64,000 bases of DNA from positions 1 to 64,000 of the forward strand of contig NZ_QLLK01000009.1 of NCBI RefSeq assembly GCF_003259505.1, given 5' to 3'. The position numbers and the translations under genes were made by a program. Positions within the stretch are counted from its first letter, which is position 1; each line of letters opens with the position of its first letter. The notes under the pieces were generated by a model. It did no database searches, was not told the origin of the DNA, and saw only the letters and a program-made list of their open reading frames with translations. Origin of the DNA: Algoriphagus yeomjeoni. Its GTDB lineage: Bacteria; Bacteroidota; Bacteroidia; Cytophagales; Cyclobacteriaceae. Below are positions 1 to 7,902 of the stretch, piece after piece.

Positions 1-84
1 ACAGGATAGACTTCATTAAATGGTATGTGTTTTTGTCCAATAAAAAATGAGTTTTCAAAGCCATAGAGCATATCAAAAAAAGTA

Positions 85-118
85 AGGTCTGGCAAAAAAT
101 TACCAGACCTCTTTTTTC
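85..118 (+). terminator. Rho-independent terminator
   Basis: The arms AGGTCTGG (85-92) and CCAGACCT (103-110) are followed by C and six T. It should end a plus-strand transcript that enters from the left of the window. Confidence 0.75.
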
Positions 119-266
119 GTTTATGCGCTGACTTTATTGCTGACAAGTTGGTCTCCACCAGAGCCTGTTTCCTCTTCAAATCAACACTGGATATTAAGAA
201 ATTATCTCATTAAAGTCACCAACTATTTTTCAGTACATTACCATAAAAAATTGCTTTTATATGTAA

Positions 267-311
267 GCAGTCTGAAGACTGCATTGATTTAAGCACAAGT
301 CATGAGACTTG
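267..311. repeat. Double-palindrome (REP-like) element, copy 1
   Basis: Two perfect 16-bp palindromes, GCAGTCTGAAGACTGC and CAAGTCATGAGACTTG, stand 13 nt apart. The same two palindromes occur in reverse order and orientation at 56594-56639 with a 14-nt spacer. This is what is expected of a dispersed REP-doublet element. Confidence 0.6.
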
Positions 312-361
312 CGCCAATTACTTTTATCGCCGACGTTCGTGTCACACGAACGTCTTTTATT

Positions 362-745
362 TTACACTACATTCTCCTCAAAAAGCCTCTCCAGCATTTT
401 CTCCAAATCATCCGCATGTCCGGCGTGCGGCCTTGAAGTTTGGATAATGGAACTTCTCACAGCAGTTAGCCATCTGAATCTGGAGGCTAGATCCATAGCT
501 GCGATATTACCACCAGTTGTAGATCCTTGGCATATTTTTTCAAAAGAAGCCAAGTTAAGTGCTATCATTTCTACATCAGCTTGCGGATCTAGCATCAATA
601 ATTTTTGAGTGTTTAAATGAATCTTGCAGCCTAGAAAATTTCTTTTCCAATGACAGATCACTACACCAACATTGATGAATTCTTCTCTTTCCACCCGCGG
701 TACTACGCGAATGATGGCGTATTCATATAAGTGCTGTTCTTGCAT
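362..745 (-). CDS. DUF3037 domain protein, partner of HipA-like kinase
   Basis: This 127-residue protein matches my memory of the DUF3037 family: it opens with the pattern YEYAIIRVVPRVEREEFINVG followed by a cysteine-containing strand (VVICHW), and it lies directly after a HipA-like kinase, which is the usual place for this family. Its ATG lies inside the 3' end of the kinase gene, an overlap of 23 bp, so the two are surely co-transcribed and probably translationally coupled. No signal peptide or membrane segment is present, so it should be cytoplasmic. The function of DUF3037 is not established; a role as regulator or binding partner of the kinase is inference from linkage. Confidence 0.75.
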   Translation of the reverse strand: MQEQHLYEYAIIRVVPRVEREEFINVGVVICHWKRNFLGCKIHLNTQKLLMLDPQADVEMIALNLASFEKICQGSTTGGNIAAMDLASRFRWLTAVRSSIIQTSRPHAGHADDLEKMLERLFEENVV

Positions 746-1517
746 CTTGAGCTTCTTTTATGAATTGATCAGAATAAGAAAGGCGAAGATTTAGAAAGTC
801 TTGGTAAACTTTTCTCACTTCATTGGGATCTTCAGAATCGCCCCCAGCAAGTAGCCATTCTTCTGGAATGGTATTAATAATTGTGCTGATTTTCTTAGGT
901 GTCAAAAGCTTTTTGAAGGCTTCATTTACAGCATCTAGTTCAGAAGCTACAGGCAGCAACACGTGATTTTTTATAATGGGAAAAGTGCCTTCAGCATTTT
1001 TTTTCCAATTGATCCATGCATGTTGAAACAGAAACGAAGCGCCGTGGTCGATCAGCCACAGCTCACGATTCCAGAGTAGCATATTTGTATTTCTAAAAGT
1101 CCGATCCACGTTGGTGATCAGCATATCCAGCCATACAATTTGGGATGCTAAATAGGAATCGGTATTCATTGCTATTGGATCGTAATTGATTGCACTGGAT
1201 AGAAAATGCAAGGCTAAGTTCAGCCCTTGACTACCTTTGAGCAGATCCTGGATTTCTTCGTCTCCCTCAGATCTACCAAAAGCCGGATCCAAATTGGCGA
1301 AGACCAATTCAGGAACTTTCAGTCCTAAAGCTCTCGCAATTTCTCCACCTAATAGTTCAGCGATAAGTGCTTTCTCCCGCTGGCCAGCTCCACGGAATTT
1401 CAATACATATTTGAAACCGTCATCTGCATCGGCAAGTGCAGGAAGAGATCCTCCTTCCCGAAGGGGTAGAATATAACGGGTCACGTTTACCTTGCGAAGG
1501 TTAAGTTTAGTATCCAT
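723..1517 (-). CDS. HipA-like kinase family protein
   Basis: The 264-residue product looks like a compact HipA-type protein kinase lacking the N-terminal subdomain of classical HipA. Visible marks are a strand lysine (YVLKF, K40) as candidate ATP anchor, a catalytic-loop-like TNVDRTFRNTN (D138, R142, N143, N145) and a metal-binding WLIDHGASF (D157, G159), in the order expected of this fold. Classical HipA phosphorylates glutamyl-tRNA synthetase and is held by an HTH antitoxin HipB; no HipB-like gene is adjacent here, and a DUF3037 gene overlaps the 3' end instead. The substrate is unknown. The kinase call is solid by motif; a toxin role is only inference. Confidence 0.78.
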   Translation of the reverse strand: MDTKLNLRKVNVTRYILPLREGGSLPALADADDGFKYVLKFRGAGQREKALIAELLGGEIARALGLKVPELVFANLDPAFGRSEGDEEIQDLLKGSQGLNLALHFLSSAINYDPIAMNTDSYLASQIVWLDMLITNVDRTFRNTNMLLWNRELWLIDHGASFLFQHAWINWKKNAEGTFPIIKNHVLLPVASELDAVNEAFKKLLTPKKISTIINTIPEEWLLAGGDSEDPNEVRKVYQDFLNLRLSYSDQFIKEAQDARTALI

Positions 1518-1565
1518 TTGATGCTTTTCGGTAAAGCTTGAAAGTCCAAAGTTAAAGAATCAGTT

Positions 1566-2447
1566 CTAAATCAATTCTTCCACATGCTTCTGGATGTTTG
1601 CAGATAATTTACCCATGGGTAAGTCATTAGCATCAGTTCCAAAAGGCTCTTCAATCTCTTCGGCCACCAGTTCCAAACTCGCCAGCACATAAAATATGAA
1701 TGTGACTATGGGAGCTGCATAATATCCCAAAGAAAATACATAACCCAATGGCAATGTGATGACATAAGCTAGGATGAATTTCTTGATAAAAGAGCTATAA
1801 GAATAGGGGATTGGTGTATTCTTGATTCGTTCGCATGCTCCACAGATATCAGTGAAAGACATTAATTCTTGATTCAATACTATCAATTGATCACCGGTGA
1901 TTTTCTTTGCTTTGTAAAGATCATTCACCTTAGCAAACATCAATTTGGCAACTTGATTTGGCACATGTTTTTCTGGGTCAATCTCCGGTTTTATTTCCTC
2001 ATCTTCCTTGTCATCCAGCATGTAAAGTGTCACTTTGGATTGCAAATGTTCCTTTAGTGCAAAAGCATAAATGGGGATTGTCCTTCTGAAAAATTTTCTG
2101 GATTCTTCATCAGAGTTGTCTAGCATTCCAGCGAGTTTAAGTGCTAGATTTCTGCTGTTGTTTACCAGTTGTCCCCATAGTTTCCTGCCTTCCCACCATC
2201 TGTCATAGGCGGTATTCGTTCGGAATACCAACAACATGGAAATCACAAAGCTTAATAAGCTATGCATGATTGGTATGTTTTGCACCCAACTATCTTCTCC
2301 AATCTTCAGGAAGTCCATTTCTAACCAAGCAATTCCTAATGAATAAAGGAAAATGATGACCATAAATGGACCTAACTTGACTAAAGTGTCAGATTTCTGA
2401 ATCAAGAAGATCACCTGAAACCATTCTTTGGGGTTGTATCCTTTCAT
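1566..2447 (-). CDS. Bestrophin-family membrane channel protein
   Basis: At 293 residues it has the length and order of bacterial bestrophin homologues. It has two N-terminal membrane helices (about 22-45 and 60-78), then the family signature TAYDRWWEGRKLWGQ, a long helical cytoplasmic stretch, two further membrane helices (about 225-260), and the conserved acidic EEIEEPFG near the C-terminus. Bacterial members form pentameric channels; KpBest is a sodium-selective example and the ion for this one cannot be read. It lies 48 nt after the start of the HipA-like gene and is on the same strand, but without shared function that I can see. Confidence 0.85.
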   Translation of the reverse strand: MKGYNPKEWFQVIFLIQKSDTLVKLGPFMVIIFLYSLGIAWLEMDFLKIGEDSWVQNIPIMHSLLSFVISMLLVFRTNTAYDRWWEGRKLWGQLVNNSRNLALKLAGMLDNSDEESRKFFRRTIPIYAFALKEHLQSKVTLYMLDDKEDEEIKPEIDPEKHVPNQVAKLMFAKVNDLYKAKKITGDQLIVLNQELMSFTDICGACERIKNTPIPYSYSSFIKKFILAYVITLPLGYVFSLGYYAAPIVTFIFYVLASLELVAEEIEEPFGTDANDLPMGKLSANIQKHVEELI

Positions 2448-2522
2448 ACTATTTTGAAAAGGGTTTTGGGGTGGATGAAGAAAAATAAGGATTTAACAGC
2501 TAGTATCACAGGAGGTGATTTT

Positions 2523-3128
2523 TTACTTAGCTGCAATTAAATGCTGATGAATTTTTAACGCTTGAGGAATCAAAAGTTTGTTGTCGGTATTCTTAATTAT
2601 AAAATCAGCTAATTTATTTTTTTGCTCGTCGGGAAGTTGCTGATTGATGATCTGATTTACCTGCTCTTCGGAGCGATGGGGATCTCTCATTAGCGTTCTT
2701 GCGATTCTGATTTTCAGTGGTGAGCTTACATTAATCACATAATCAAGCGCTTTTTCACCTCCAGTTTCGAAGATTAAAGCAGCTTCTTTTAACACATAAG
2801 GGGAATTTTGCTGTGATGCCCAGGTCAAAAAATCCTTTCCAACTGCTGGATGAACTAGGGAGTTGATTGTTTTGACTTTATCTGGATTTGAAAAGACTTC
2901 ATTTGCCAGGAAACTCCTGTTTAAGCTGCTGTCAGAAAGGTAAGATTCCGATCCAAAGGCATTTTTAATTTGATTCTTTAGTTCTTCGTCATTTCCCATT
3001 AGCCACTTTGCGCGATCATCAGCTGAATAAACGGGAATTCCAAGTATAGAAAAAATCTTGGCTACGGTTGTTTTTCCTGAGCCAATTCCGCCAGTTATAC
3101 CCACTAAGATGGGAGAGGTATTACTCAT
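2523..3128 (-). CDS. coaE: Dephospho-CoA kinase
   Basis: This enzyme phosphorylates the 3' hydroxyl of dephospho-CoA with ATP, the last step of coenzyme A synthesis. The 201-residue length is normal. The P-loop GITGGIGSGKTT is at residues 9-20, followed by the typical FSILGIPVYSADD and, in the middle, VHPAVGKDF and KEAALIFETGG, all characteristic of CoaE. The ATG overlaps the end of the upstream YbbR gene by 8 bp. It is the last gene of the nusB-ytxH-DUF1573-yajC-ybbR-coaE run, an order I recall from other Bacteroidota. Confidence 0.95.
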   Translation of the reverse strand: MSNTSPILVGITGGIGSGKTTVAKIFSILGIPVYSADDRAKWLMGNDEELKNQIKNAFGSESYLSDSSLNRSFLANEVFSNPDKVKTINSLVHPAVGKDFLTWASQQNSPYVLKEAALIFETGGEKALDYVINVSSPLKIRIARTLMRDPHRSEEQVNQIINQQLPDEQKNKLADFIIKNTDNKLLIPQALKIHQHLIAAK

Positions 3129-4083
3129 ATTTGAGCTTTAAGATTGCAGGTTGAGCTACAACTTGTTCTAGGTAGTCAGGCATTGGTTTTACCTGAACGG
3201 TGATCGTGCTGTCCGTTTTGTTCCTTTTGTAATAATCCAAAATTGCTTCGAATTCAAGGTCCTTTAATTCGGCTGACTTTCGCTCATCTACCAAATAAGA
3301 AATCATAATTACCACATCTTCATTCTGTAGAGTGACTGATTTCGGGAAGTTTATTTTTTTGATTTTGAGGCGTTTATTTCCTTCTAAAAATTCGACAACA
3401 TCAAATTTAACTTGGACTTTATCTACCTCAAGTGTCACATGATTACCGAGGTTTTCAGGTAGCGTTAGTGTTATTTCTTTATCAACTGATTTGTTAATAC
3501 GCTTTTCCTCTAAAGCAATTGGAATGGTTTTTACACTATCCACTACTGAGCTAGGCCCTTTGACTGTTATAACGCTTGGACTAAACGTAACAGGCCCAAT
3601 GACTCTAAAATTCTTACCCAACGAGAAGCTTGTAGAATCCAGGACAGGGGTGGCTTTGACAGTTTTAATTTTGTCAATTTTGAATTTCAAAGAATCTTTA
3701 AGAACAGAATTAAGCTGTGTTGGGGAAAGGAATTCGCCTAAGGATCTTTTAAGGTCAGCTGTAAGGATGTAATTTTTTGATGCTGGATTTGTAAGCTCAA
3801 CAGGGTAAGAGTCACTATTGAAATTGAAGTATTTCCTGAGCAAATCCCATCCATTTCCTGAGATTTCAATTTCCAAAGTAGTTGGAAGACCAGCGACAGC
3901 CACATACTGATCTTGGTCATAAACTAGCTCAATGGGAAAATCGACAACAGTATTATAATCGTCCTTATTGAGGGCGTTTAAAATCCAAAAAGTGGTAGCT
4001 GCTGCGATGCAGAGGACTACCACTTTCAGATTAGAGAGTTTTTTTGGAGAAATCCTTTTAGTGGATTTTTTAGTTTCCGGCAA
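3121..4083 (-). CDS. YbbR-like (CdaR-type) domain protein
   Basis: The 320-residue protein has a lysine-rich N-terminus, one membrane helix (about 20-40, VVVLCIAAATTFWILNAL) and then a beta-rich exported region carrying YbbR-type repeats, for example VIGPVTFSPSVITVKGPSSVVDSV at about 160-185. In Firmicutes the YbbR protein CdaR regulates the diadenylate cyclase CdaA; no cyclase gene is next to this one, so that role cannot be transferred. It should be anchored in the inner membrane with its bulk in the periplasm. It sits between yajC (8 nt) and coaE (overlap) in one operon. Confidence 0.82.
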   Translation of the reverse strand: MPETKKSTKRISPKKLSNLKVVVLCIAAATTFWILNALNKDDYNTVVDFPIELVYDQDQYVAVAGLPTTLEIEISGNGWDLLRKYFNFNSDSYPVELTNPASKNYILTADLKRSLGEFLSPTQLNSVLKDSLKFKIDKIKTVKATPVLDSTSFSLGKNFRVIGPVTFSPSVITVKGPSSVVDSVKTIPIALEEKRINKSVDKEITLTLPENLGNHVTLEVDKVQVKFDVVEFLEGNKRLKIKKINFPKSVTLQNEDVVIMISYLVDERKSAELKDLEFEAILDYYKRNKTDSTITVQVKPMPDYLEQVVAQPAILKLKYE

Positions 4084-4091
4084 AATTCAAT

Positions 4092-4409
4092 TTATTTTTT
4101 TGTCTCTGTCTTTTTCGAGAAATCTAATGATATAGCAGATTTTTCCACTTTGACTTTTAGTCCTCTGTCAAGCTCAAGCATTACAGCATCGCCTTCAACT
4201 GAGCTTACTTTACCATGTAGTCCGCCGATAGTTACTACCTCGTCGCCCTTTTTGATTTCTTCAATGAATTTTTTGCTTTCCTTTTGCTTTTTTTGCTGAG
4301 GTCTGATCATAAAGAAATACATGATCAGAATAATAGAACCGAAAAGGAAAACTTGTCCTAAAATTCCGCTGCCACCTGCGACAGCTTGGGCTAGTACTGT
4401 AGAAATCAT
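4092..4409 (-). CDS. yajC: Preprotein translocase subunit YajC
   Basis: YajC is a small single-pass membrane protein that joins the SecDF-YajC accessory complex of the Sec translocon. The 105-residue product shows the classic layout: one membrane helix (about 19-36), immediately followed by the family hallmark MIRPQQKKQKE, and a cytoplasmic KGDEVVTIGGLHGKV segment. It follows the DUF1573 gene by 2 nt and precedes the YbbR gene by 8 nt. Confidence 0.95.
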   Translation of the reverse strand: MISTVLAQAVAGGSGILGQVFLFGSIILIMYFFMIRPQQKKQKESKKFIEEIKKGDEVVTIGGLHGKVSSVEGDAVMLELDRGLKVKVEKSAISLDFSKKTETKK

Positions 4410-4411
4410 AA

Positions 4412-4954
4412 TTATCGTTTAACTGGGCCTACTGGAGTAGCTGCGCCTGCAATTTTTGGAGTAACTGTACCTTTCAATCTTAATCTGGTAACAGCTGGGT
4501 TAGTGTTTGCTTGAATACTTACTGTAGGGGCTTGTGCACCTGATTTGGCGGATGAGTTGAATACAACTTTCACAAATCCTTCATCTCCTGGCTTTACAGG
4601 TGCTTTAGACCAATCAGGACTAGTGCATCCGCAAGAAGCAGTAATGTTGGAGATTACTAATGGAGCCTGTCCATTATTTGTAAATTTGAATATGTGCTCT
4701 ACTACCTTACCTTCATTGATGACTCCAAAGTCGTACTCCTCTTCTGGGAAGGAGAAAGAACCTAAAGTAGAAGGATCAGCAGCCTGTGTTGCTTGCGCAT
4801 TAACAGGTGTTGCTACAGGACTATTAGTTTCTAATTGGGCAATTTTTTGTTCAAGTGCAGCGATTTTCTCATCCTGATCACTTTTTTGGTTACAAGAAGT
4901 TCCCAAAGCAAGCATGACGGAAAATACCGCCATATTAATTACGTTGATTTTCAT
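4412..4954 (-). CDS. DUF1573 domain lipoprotein
   Basis: The 180-residue protein has an N-terminal signal ending in LGTSC (cysteine 21), a likely lipidation site. After a short coiled-coil-like stretch (EKIAALEQKIAQLE) comes the DUF1573 domain, recognised by FPEEEYDFGVINEGKVVEHIFKF, NNGQAPLVISN and the cysteine motif ASCGCTSPDW. The family is abundant in Bacteroidota and has an immunoglobulin-like fold; its molecular job is unknown. It should face the periplasm. It is 2 nt upstream of yajC in the nusB operon. Confidence 0.85.
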   Translation of the reverse strand: MKINVINMAVFSVMLALGTSCNQKSDQDEKIAALEQKIAQLETNSPVATPVNAQATQAADPSTLGSFSFPEEEYDFGVINEGKVVEHIFKFTNNGQAPLVISNITASCGCTSPDWSKAPVKPGDEGFVKVVFNSSAKSGAQAPTVSIQANTNPAVTRLRLKGTVTPKIAGAATPVGPVKR

Positions 4955-5049
4955 ACCTATTTATATTTTTTTAAGTGGTCATATGGAATCTCGCTGATCG
5001 ATTTTCAATCCTCAGTGGGAGTGATAATTTAGGCTCGATTTCATATCTG

Positions 5050-5352
5050 TTAATTGTTTCCTTGGTTGATTTGATCTATTAATTTGTTTACATCACTGAG
5101 AAGGTTCTCAGCTTTGTTTTTTGCTTCTGTTATTACTCTTTTTCCTTCGGTTTTTGCTTCGTTAAGGTGCATTTCCTTTCCGTCTACCAAATCATCGATT
5201 AATTCTTCTAGTTCCTTCTTGTATTTTGAAAGTTTGAAAGAAAGTCGATCACGGGTATTTGTCCCTGCATCTGGTGCAAAAAGTACTCCAACTGCTGCGC
5301 CTACGCCTGCGCCTATTAGGAATGCGATGAGTGAATTACTGCTCTTGCTCAT
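5050..5352 (-). CDS. YtxH-like small membrane protein
   Basis: The 100-residue protein starts with a glycine-rich helix (LIAFLIGAGVGAAVGVLFAPDAG), the signature of the YtxH/gas-vesicle-like family, followed by a charged amphipathic helical tail. It is likely an inner-membrane or membrane-associated helical protein linked in other bacteria to general stress, though no biochemical role is known. It starts 7 nt after the nusB stop codon, so the two are in one operon. Confidence 0.8.
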   Translation of the reverse strand: MSKSSNSLIAFLIGAGVGAAVGVLFAPDAGTNTRDRLSFKLSKYKKELEELIDDLVDGKEMHLNEAKTEGKRVITEAKNKAENLLSDVNKLIDQINQGNN

Positions 5353-5359
5353 AGTTAAG

Positions 5360-6544
5360 TTATTTATTGTCTAAAAGTCCTCTTCCGCTCTTACGGATTT
5401 CTCCGCTTTCGGTTAACTCTTTTGCCATTACATCTAGCAATCCATTCACAAATTGCTTGCTTTTTGGTGTGCTGTATGTTTTTGAGATGTCGATATACTC
5501 GTTTATACTTACTTTGACGGGAATACTCGGGAAGTTTTTCATTTCCGCTATTGCCATCGAGATAATCACTTTATCAGTAAATGCAAGTCTGTCAATATCC
5601 CAGTTTTTGGTTTTTTGAGTAATAAGGGCCTTACTGTTTACATCATTTTCAATGGTGAAGTTAAAGATATTTTGAAAAAACTCCTTATCCTCGTCCCAGT
5701 TCATAGCGATCTCAGGCATTTGGCTTTCATTTTCCTCGTTTAGATTAGCCGCATTTTTCAATACCTTGGAAGCTAGGCTCCTAACTACCGATTTATCTTC
5801 TGTCCAGTTTAAATCCTTTTCAGAGAAGAAATTCAAGATCACTTCATTTTTGAACAGAACTTTCTTTAAGAGATCATCAGCCAGCTCAAAATCTTGGGTT
5901 ACAGTTGGACTTTCCAATTGAAGATACTCCTGATAGAATTCAGAAGGCTTAATATAATCTCTAAACCATTCTCTGATTTCCAGTTCTATATCATTCAGGT
6001 TAACATTGTTTCTCGCAATCGCTGCTCTGTATGAATCAGATTCACGAAGGGAAGCAAGAACTGTGTTGTTGGGGAAATTGAGTTCGTTCCCAAATCCAAC
6101 TGGATTGTTGGAAGCGAATTTTTTCTTCTTTTCAATTTCTTTTTCTACGTGCTTTGCAAACGCCTGTAAAAGCTCAATCGCAAGCAAATATAGCTGTGGA
6201 ATTCGTTCGGCAGATACCACCATGTTTTTTAACAAAAACTGGTGATCTTTTTCGTTTGCCTCATGATACTTTTTCAAAGCATCTAAAACAACCTGTTTTA
6301 CTTTTCTATTTGCCTCGCTTGATTTTAGCAGATCTTTTGACGTGAGATTCTGCTCAAAAAGCTTGATAGCCTCCTCAGCTTCTTTGTTGAGTGCAGTTTT
6401 ATCTTGCACTTCCATACTGTTCAGATCCGGCATGAATGAGGCGCGGATGAAATCTTTTGACAAGTTTAGGTTAGAACCTTTGCACTGTTCGTATGCATAT
6501 AAGTTTTGAAAAGCCTTTACTCTGAGTATTCTTCTGTTTAGCAT
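5360..6544 (-). CDS. nusB: Transcription antitermination factor NusB, long form
   Basis: NusB binds boxA RNA with NusE (ribosomal protein S10) in rRNA antitermination. At 394 residues this is more than twice the E. coli length. The first residues (MLNRRILRVKAFQNLYAYEQ) and the C-terminal part (about 300-385, with IDRLAFTDKVIISMAIAEM and VSINEYIDISKTYSTPKSK) carry the NusB fold, and the long middle is helical and acidic. I recall this expanded form as normal in Cytophagales. It is first in the operon with a CAAATATA (minus-strand TATATTTG) element just upstream at 6562-6569. Confidence 0.9.
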   Translation of the reverse strand: MLNRRILRVKAFQNLYAYEQCKGSNLNLSKDFIRASFMPDLNSMEVQDKTALNKEAEEAIKLFEQNLTSKDLLKSSEANRKVKQVVLDALKKYHEANEKDHQFLLKNMVVSAERIPQLYLLAIELLQAFAKHVEKEIEKKKKFASNNPVGFGNELNFPNNTVLASLRESDSYRAAIARNNVNLNDIELEIREWFRDYIKPSEFYQEYLQLESPTVTQDFELADDLLKKVLFKNEVILNFFSEKDLNWTEDKSVVRSLASKVLKNAANLNEENESQMPEIAMNWDEDKEFFQNIFNFTIENDVNSKALITQKTKNWDIDRLAFTDKVIISMAIAEMKNFPSIPVKVSINEYIDISKTYSTPKSKQFVNGLLDVMAKELTESGEIRKSGRGLLDNK

Positions 6545-6561
6545 GTCTTCGAAATGAGTTG

Positions 6562-6569
6562 CAAATATA
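6562..6569 (-). promoter_or_regulatory. Possible -7 element of nusB operon promoter
   Basis: On the minus strand this reads TATATTTG, an exact match to the Bacteroidota -7 consensus TAnnTTTG, 17 nt before the nusB ATG. No -33 TTTG is seen at the right distance, so the call is tentative. Confidence 0.3.
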
Positions 6570-6606
6570 GGTAATTTGAGGTGGCTATCATGTAGGTAGA
6601 TGAGAC

Positions 6607-6640
6607 AAAAAAACCACCGAAAGCCATTTCCGGTGGTTTT
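6607..6640 (-). terminator. Terminator of leucine dehydrogenase gene
   Basis: The arms AAACCACCG (6611-6619) and CGGTGGTTT (6631-6639) form a hairpin; on the minus strand it is followed by a run of seven T. It lies about 20 nt after the stop codon of the dehydrogenase gene. Confidence 0.8.
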
Positions 6641-6659
6641 GATGAGGATGTATGTGGTC

Positions 6660-7760
6660 TTAGAAAGAAAGCTTTACTCTTCCGATAGCTTCAATTCTAG
6701 CTTTAGCTGTCTCGATAGCTGCTTGTTGAGCTGGTATGTTTTCTTTTTCTGATTTATCTAAAATACTCAAGCAAGTATCGAATATTTTTTCAGTTTGCTT
6801 GTAAACTGTATCTCTATTGTATCCGCCGAAGTACTCAGCGCCTACATTGATGACACCACCAGCGTTGATTAGAAAGTCAGGTGCGTATACAATTCCTTTT
6901 TTCACTAAAATTTTGCCATGCTTGGCTTCGTCTTTTAATTGATTGTTTGCACCACCTGCAATTACAGCACATTTCAAGCGGTCAACCGTCTCATCATTGA
7001 CAGTGGCTCCTAGGGCACAAGGCGAATAAATATCCATTTCCAAATCATAGATCACATTTGGATCAACTACTTGAGCGCCTGTTTTTTTGGCAACTGCCTG
7101 TAGCTTGTCTTCAAAAATATCCGTTACCAACACATTGGCTCCTTCTTTTACTAAATAGTCAATCAAATACTTGCCTACTTGCCCTACACCTTGGACACCA
7201 ATTCTTTTTCCTGCCAAGGATTCAGATCCAAAAGCTTTTTTCGCTGCTGCTTTCATGCCCATGTAAACACCATAAGCCGTAACTGGAGAAGGATCTCCAC
7301 CACCGCCTTTGATCTCAGGAAGACCAGTGACATGGCGAGTTTCCAGGCCGATGAATTCCATATCCGAGGTGTTCATGTTTACGTCTTCTGCGGTTACGTA
7401 TCTGCCACCTAAGCTCTGAACAAATCTCCCGAAGCGTCTTAGGTAAGCTTCATTTTTCAATTTTGGATCACCCAAAATCACAGCTTTTCCACCGCCAAGA
7501 TTCAATCCAGCCAGCGCATTTTTGAATGTCATTCCTCTGGATAAACGAAGGACATCTGTAATCGCTTCCTCTTCAGAAGCATAAGGCCACATACGGGTTC
7601 CGCCCAAAGCAGGGCCCAGCGTGGTGTTGTGAATTCCTATCAATGCTTTAAGGCCTGTAGCTTCATCGTGGCAGATCACAAGTTGTTCGTGATCCATCGT
7701 GGTGATTTGGCCAAAGATTGAACCTTCACGTACTGTTTCGGTAGCTTTAATCTCTAACAT
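6660..7760 (-). CDS. Leucine dehydrogenase (Glu/Leu/Phe/Val dehydrogenase family)
   Basis: This NAD-dependent enzyme would deaminate branched-chain amino acids to 2-oxo acids. The 366-residue length fits leucine dehydrogenases rather than the longer glutamate enzymes. The N-terminal domain has LGGTRMWPYASEEEA and the substrate-lysine motif NLGGGKAVILGDP; the C-terminal Rossmann part shows GVQGVGQVGKYL near 185-196 and later AGGANNQL. It is a single-gene unit, with its own promoter (7820-7849) and terminator (6607-6640). Val or Phe preference cannot be excluded from sequence alone. Confidence 0.88.
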   Translation of the reverse strand: MLEIKATETVREGSIFGQITTMDHEQLVICHDEATGLKALIGIHNTTLGPALGGTRMWPYASEEEAITDVLRLSRGMTFKNALAGLNLGGGKAVILGDPKLKNEAYLRRFGRFVQSLGGRYVTAEDVNMNTSDMEFIGLETRHVTGLPEIKGGGGDPSPVTAYGVYMGMKAAAKKAFGSESLAGKRIGVQGVGQVGKYLIDYLVKEGANVLVTDIFEDKLQAVAKKTGAQVVDPNVIYDLEMDIYSPCALGATVNDETVDRLKCAVIAGGANNQLKDEAKHGKILVKKGIVYAPDFLINAGGVINVGAEYFGGYNRDTVYKQTEKIFDTCLSILDKSEKENIPAQQAAIETAKARIEAIGRVKLSF

Positions 7761-7785
7761 GTGAACTTAGCTTTTTAGAATGTGT

Positions 7786-7793
7786 TATATTTG
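7786..7793 (+). promoter_or_regulatory. Possible -7 element for the ABC exporter gene
   Basis: TATATTTG matches TAnnTTTG exactly and lies 110 nt before the TTG start of the exporter gene. No -33 partner is evident, so this is weak. Confidence 0.25.
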
Positions 7794-7819
7794 GGTACTC
7801 CTTGCGAAATTGACCGATA

Positions 7820-7849
7820 CAAAATTAAATACTTTTATTGGCCTTCAAA
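7820..7849 (-). promoter_or_regulatory. Bacteroidota-type promoter for leucine dehydrogenase
   Basis: Read on the minus strand, TTTG (7849-7846) is followed after 18 nt by TAATTTTG (7827-7820). Both match the Bacteroidota -33/-7 consensus and the spacing is right. Transcription would begin near 7813, leaving a leader of about 50 nt before the ATG at 7760. Confidence 0.55.
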
Positions 7850-7902
7850 GGATTAATATACCCAGTCTTCCTAATCTATTTCTTTCATTTTAAAATTTTT
7901 AT

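Larger units (their letters stand above)
1..361. other. Non-coding left edge with repeats and hairpins
   Basis: No supported gene is seen here. The stretch holds a terminator (85-118) belonging to a plus-strand gene outside the window, then a pair of short perfect palindromes (267-282 and 296-311) that recur in inverted orientation at 56594-56639, then a hairpin with 10-bp arms around 333-354 followed by T-rich sequence just outside the stop codon of the DUF3037 gene. Confidence 0.6.

Noticed and set aside
330..362. Hairpin GACGTTCGTGT/CACGAACGTC as terminator of the DUF3037 gene
   Set aside because: The T-rich tract is on the plus-strand side, so on the minus strand the stem lacks a following U-run; it may be another repeat hairpin instead.
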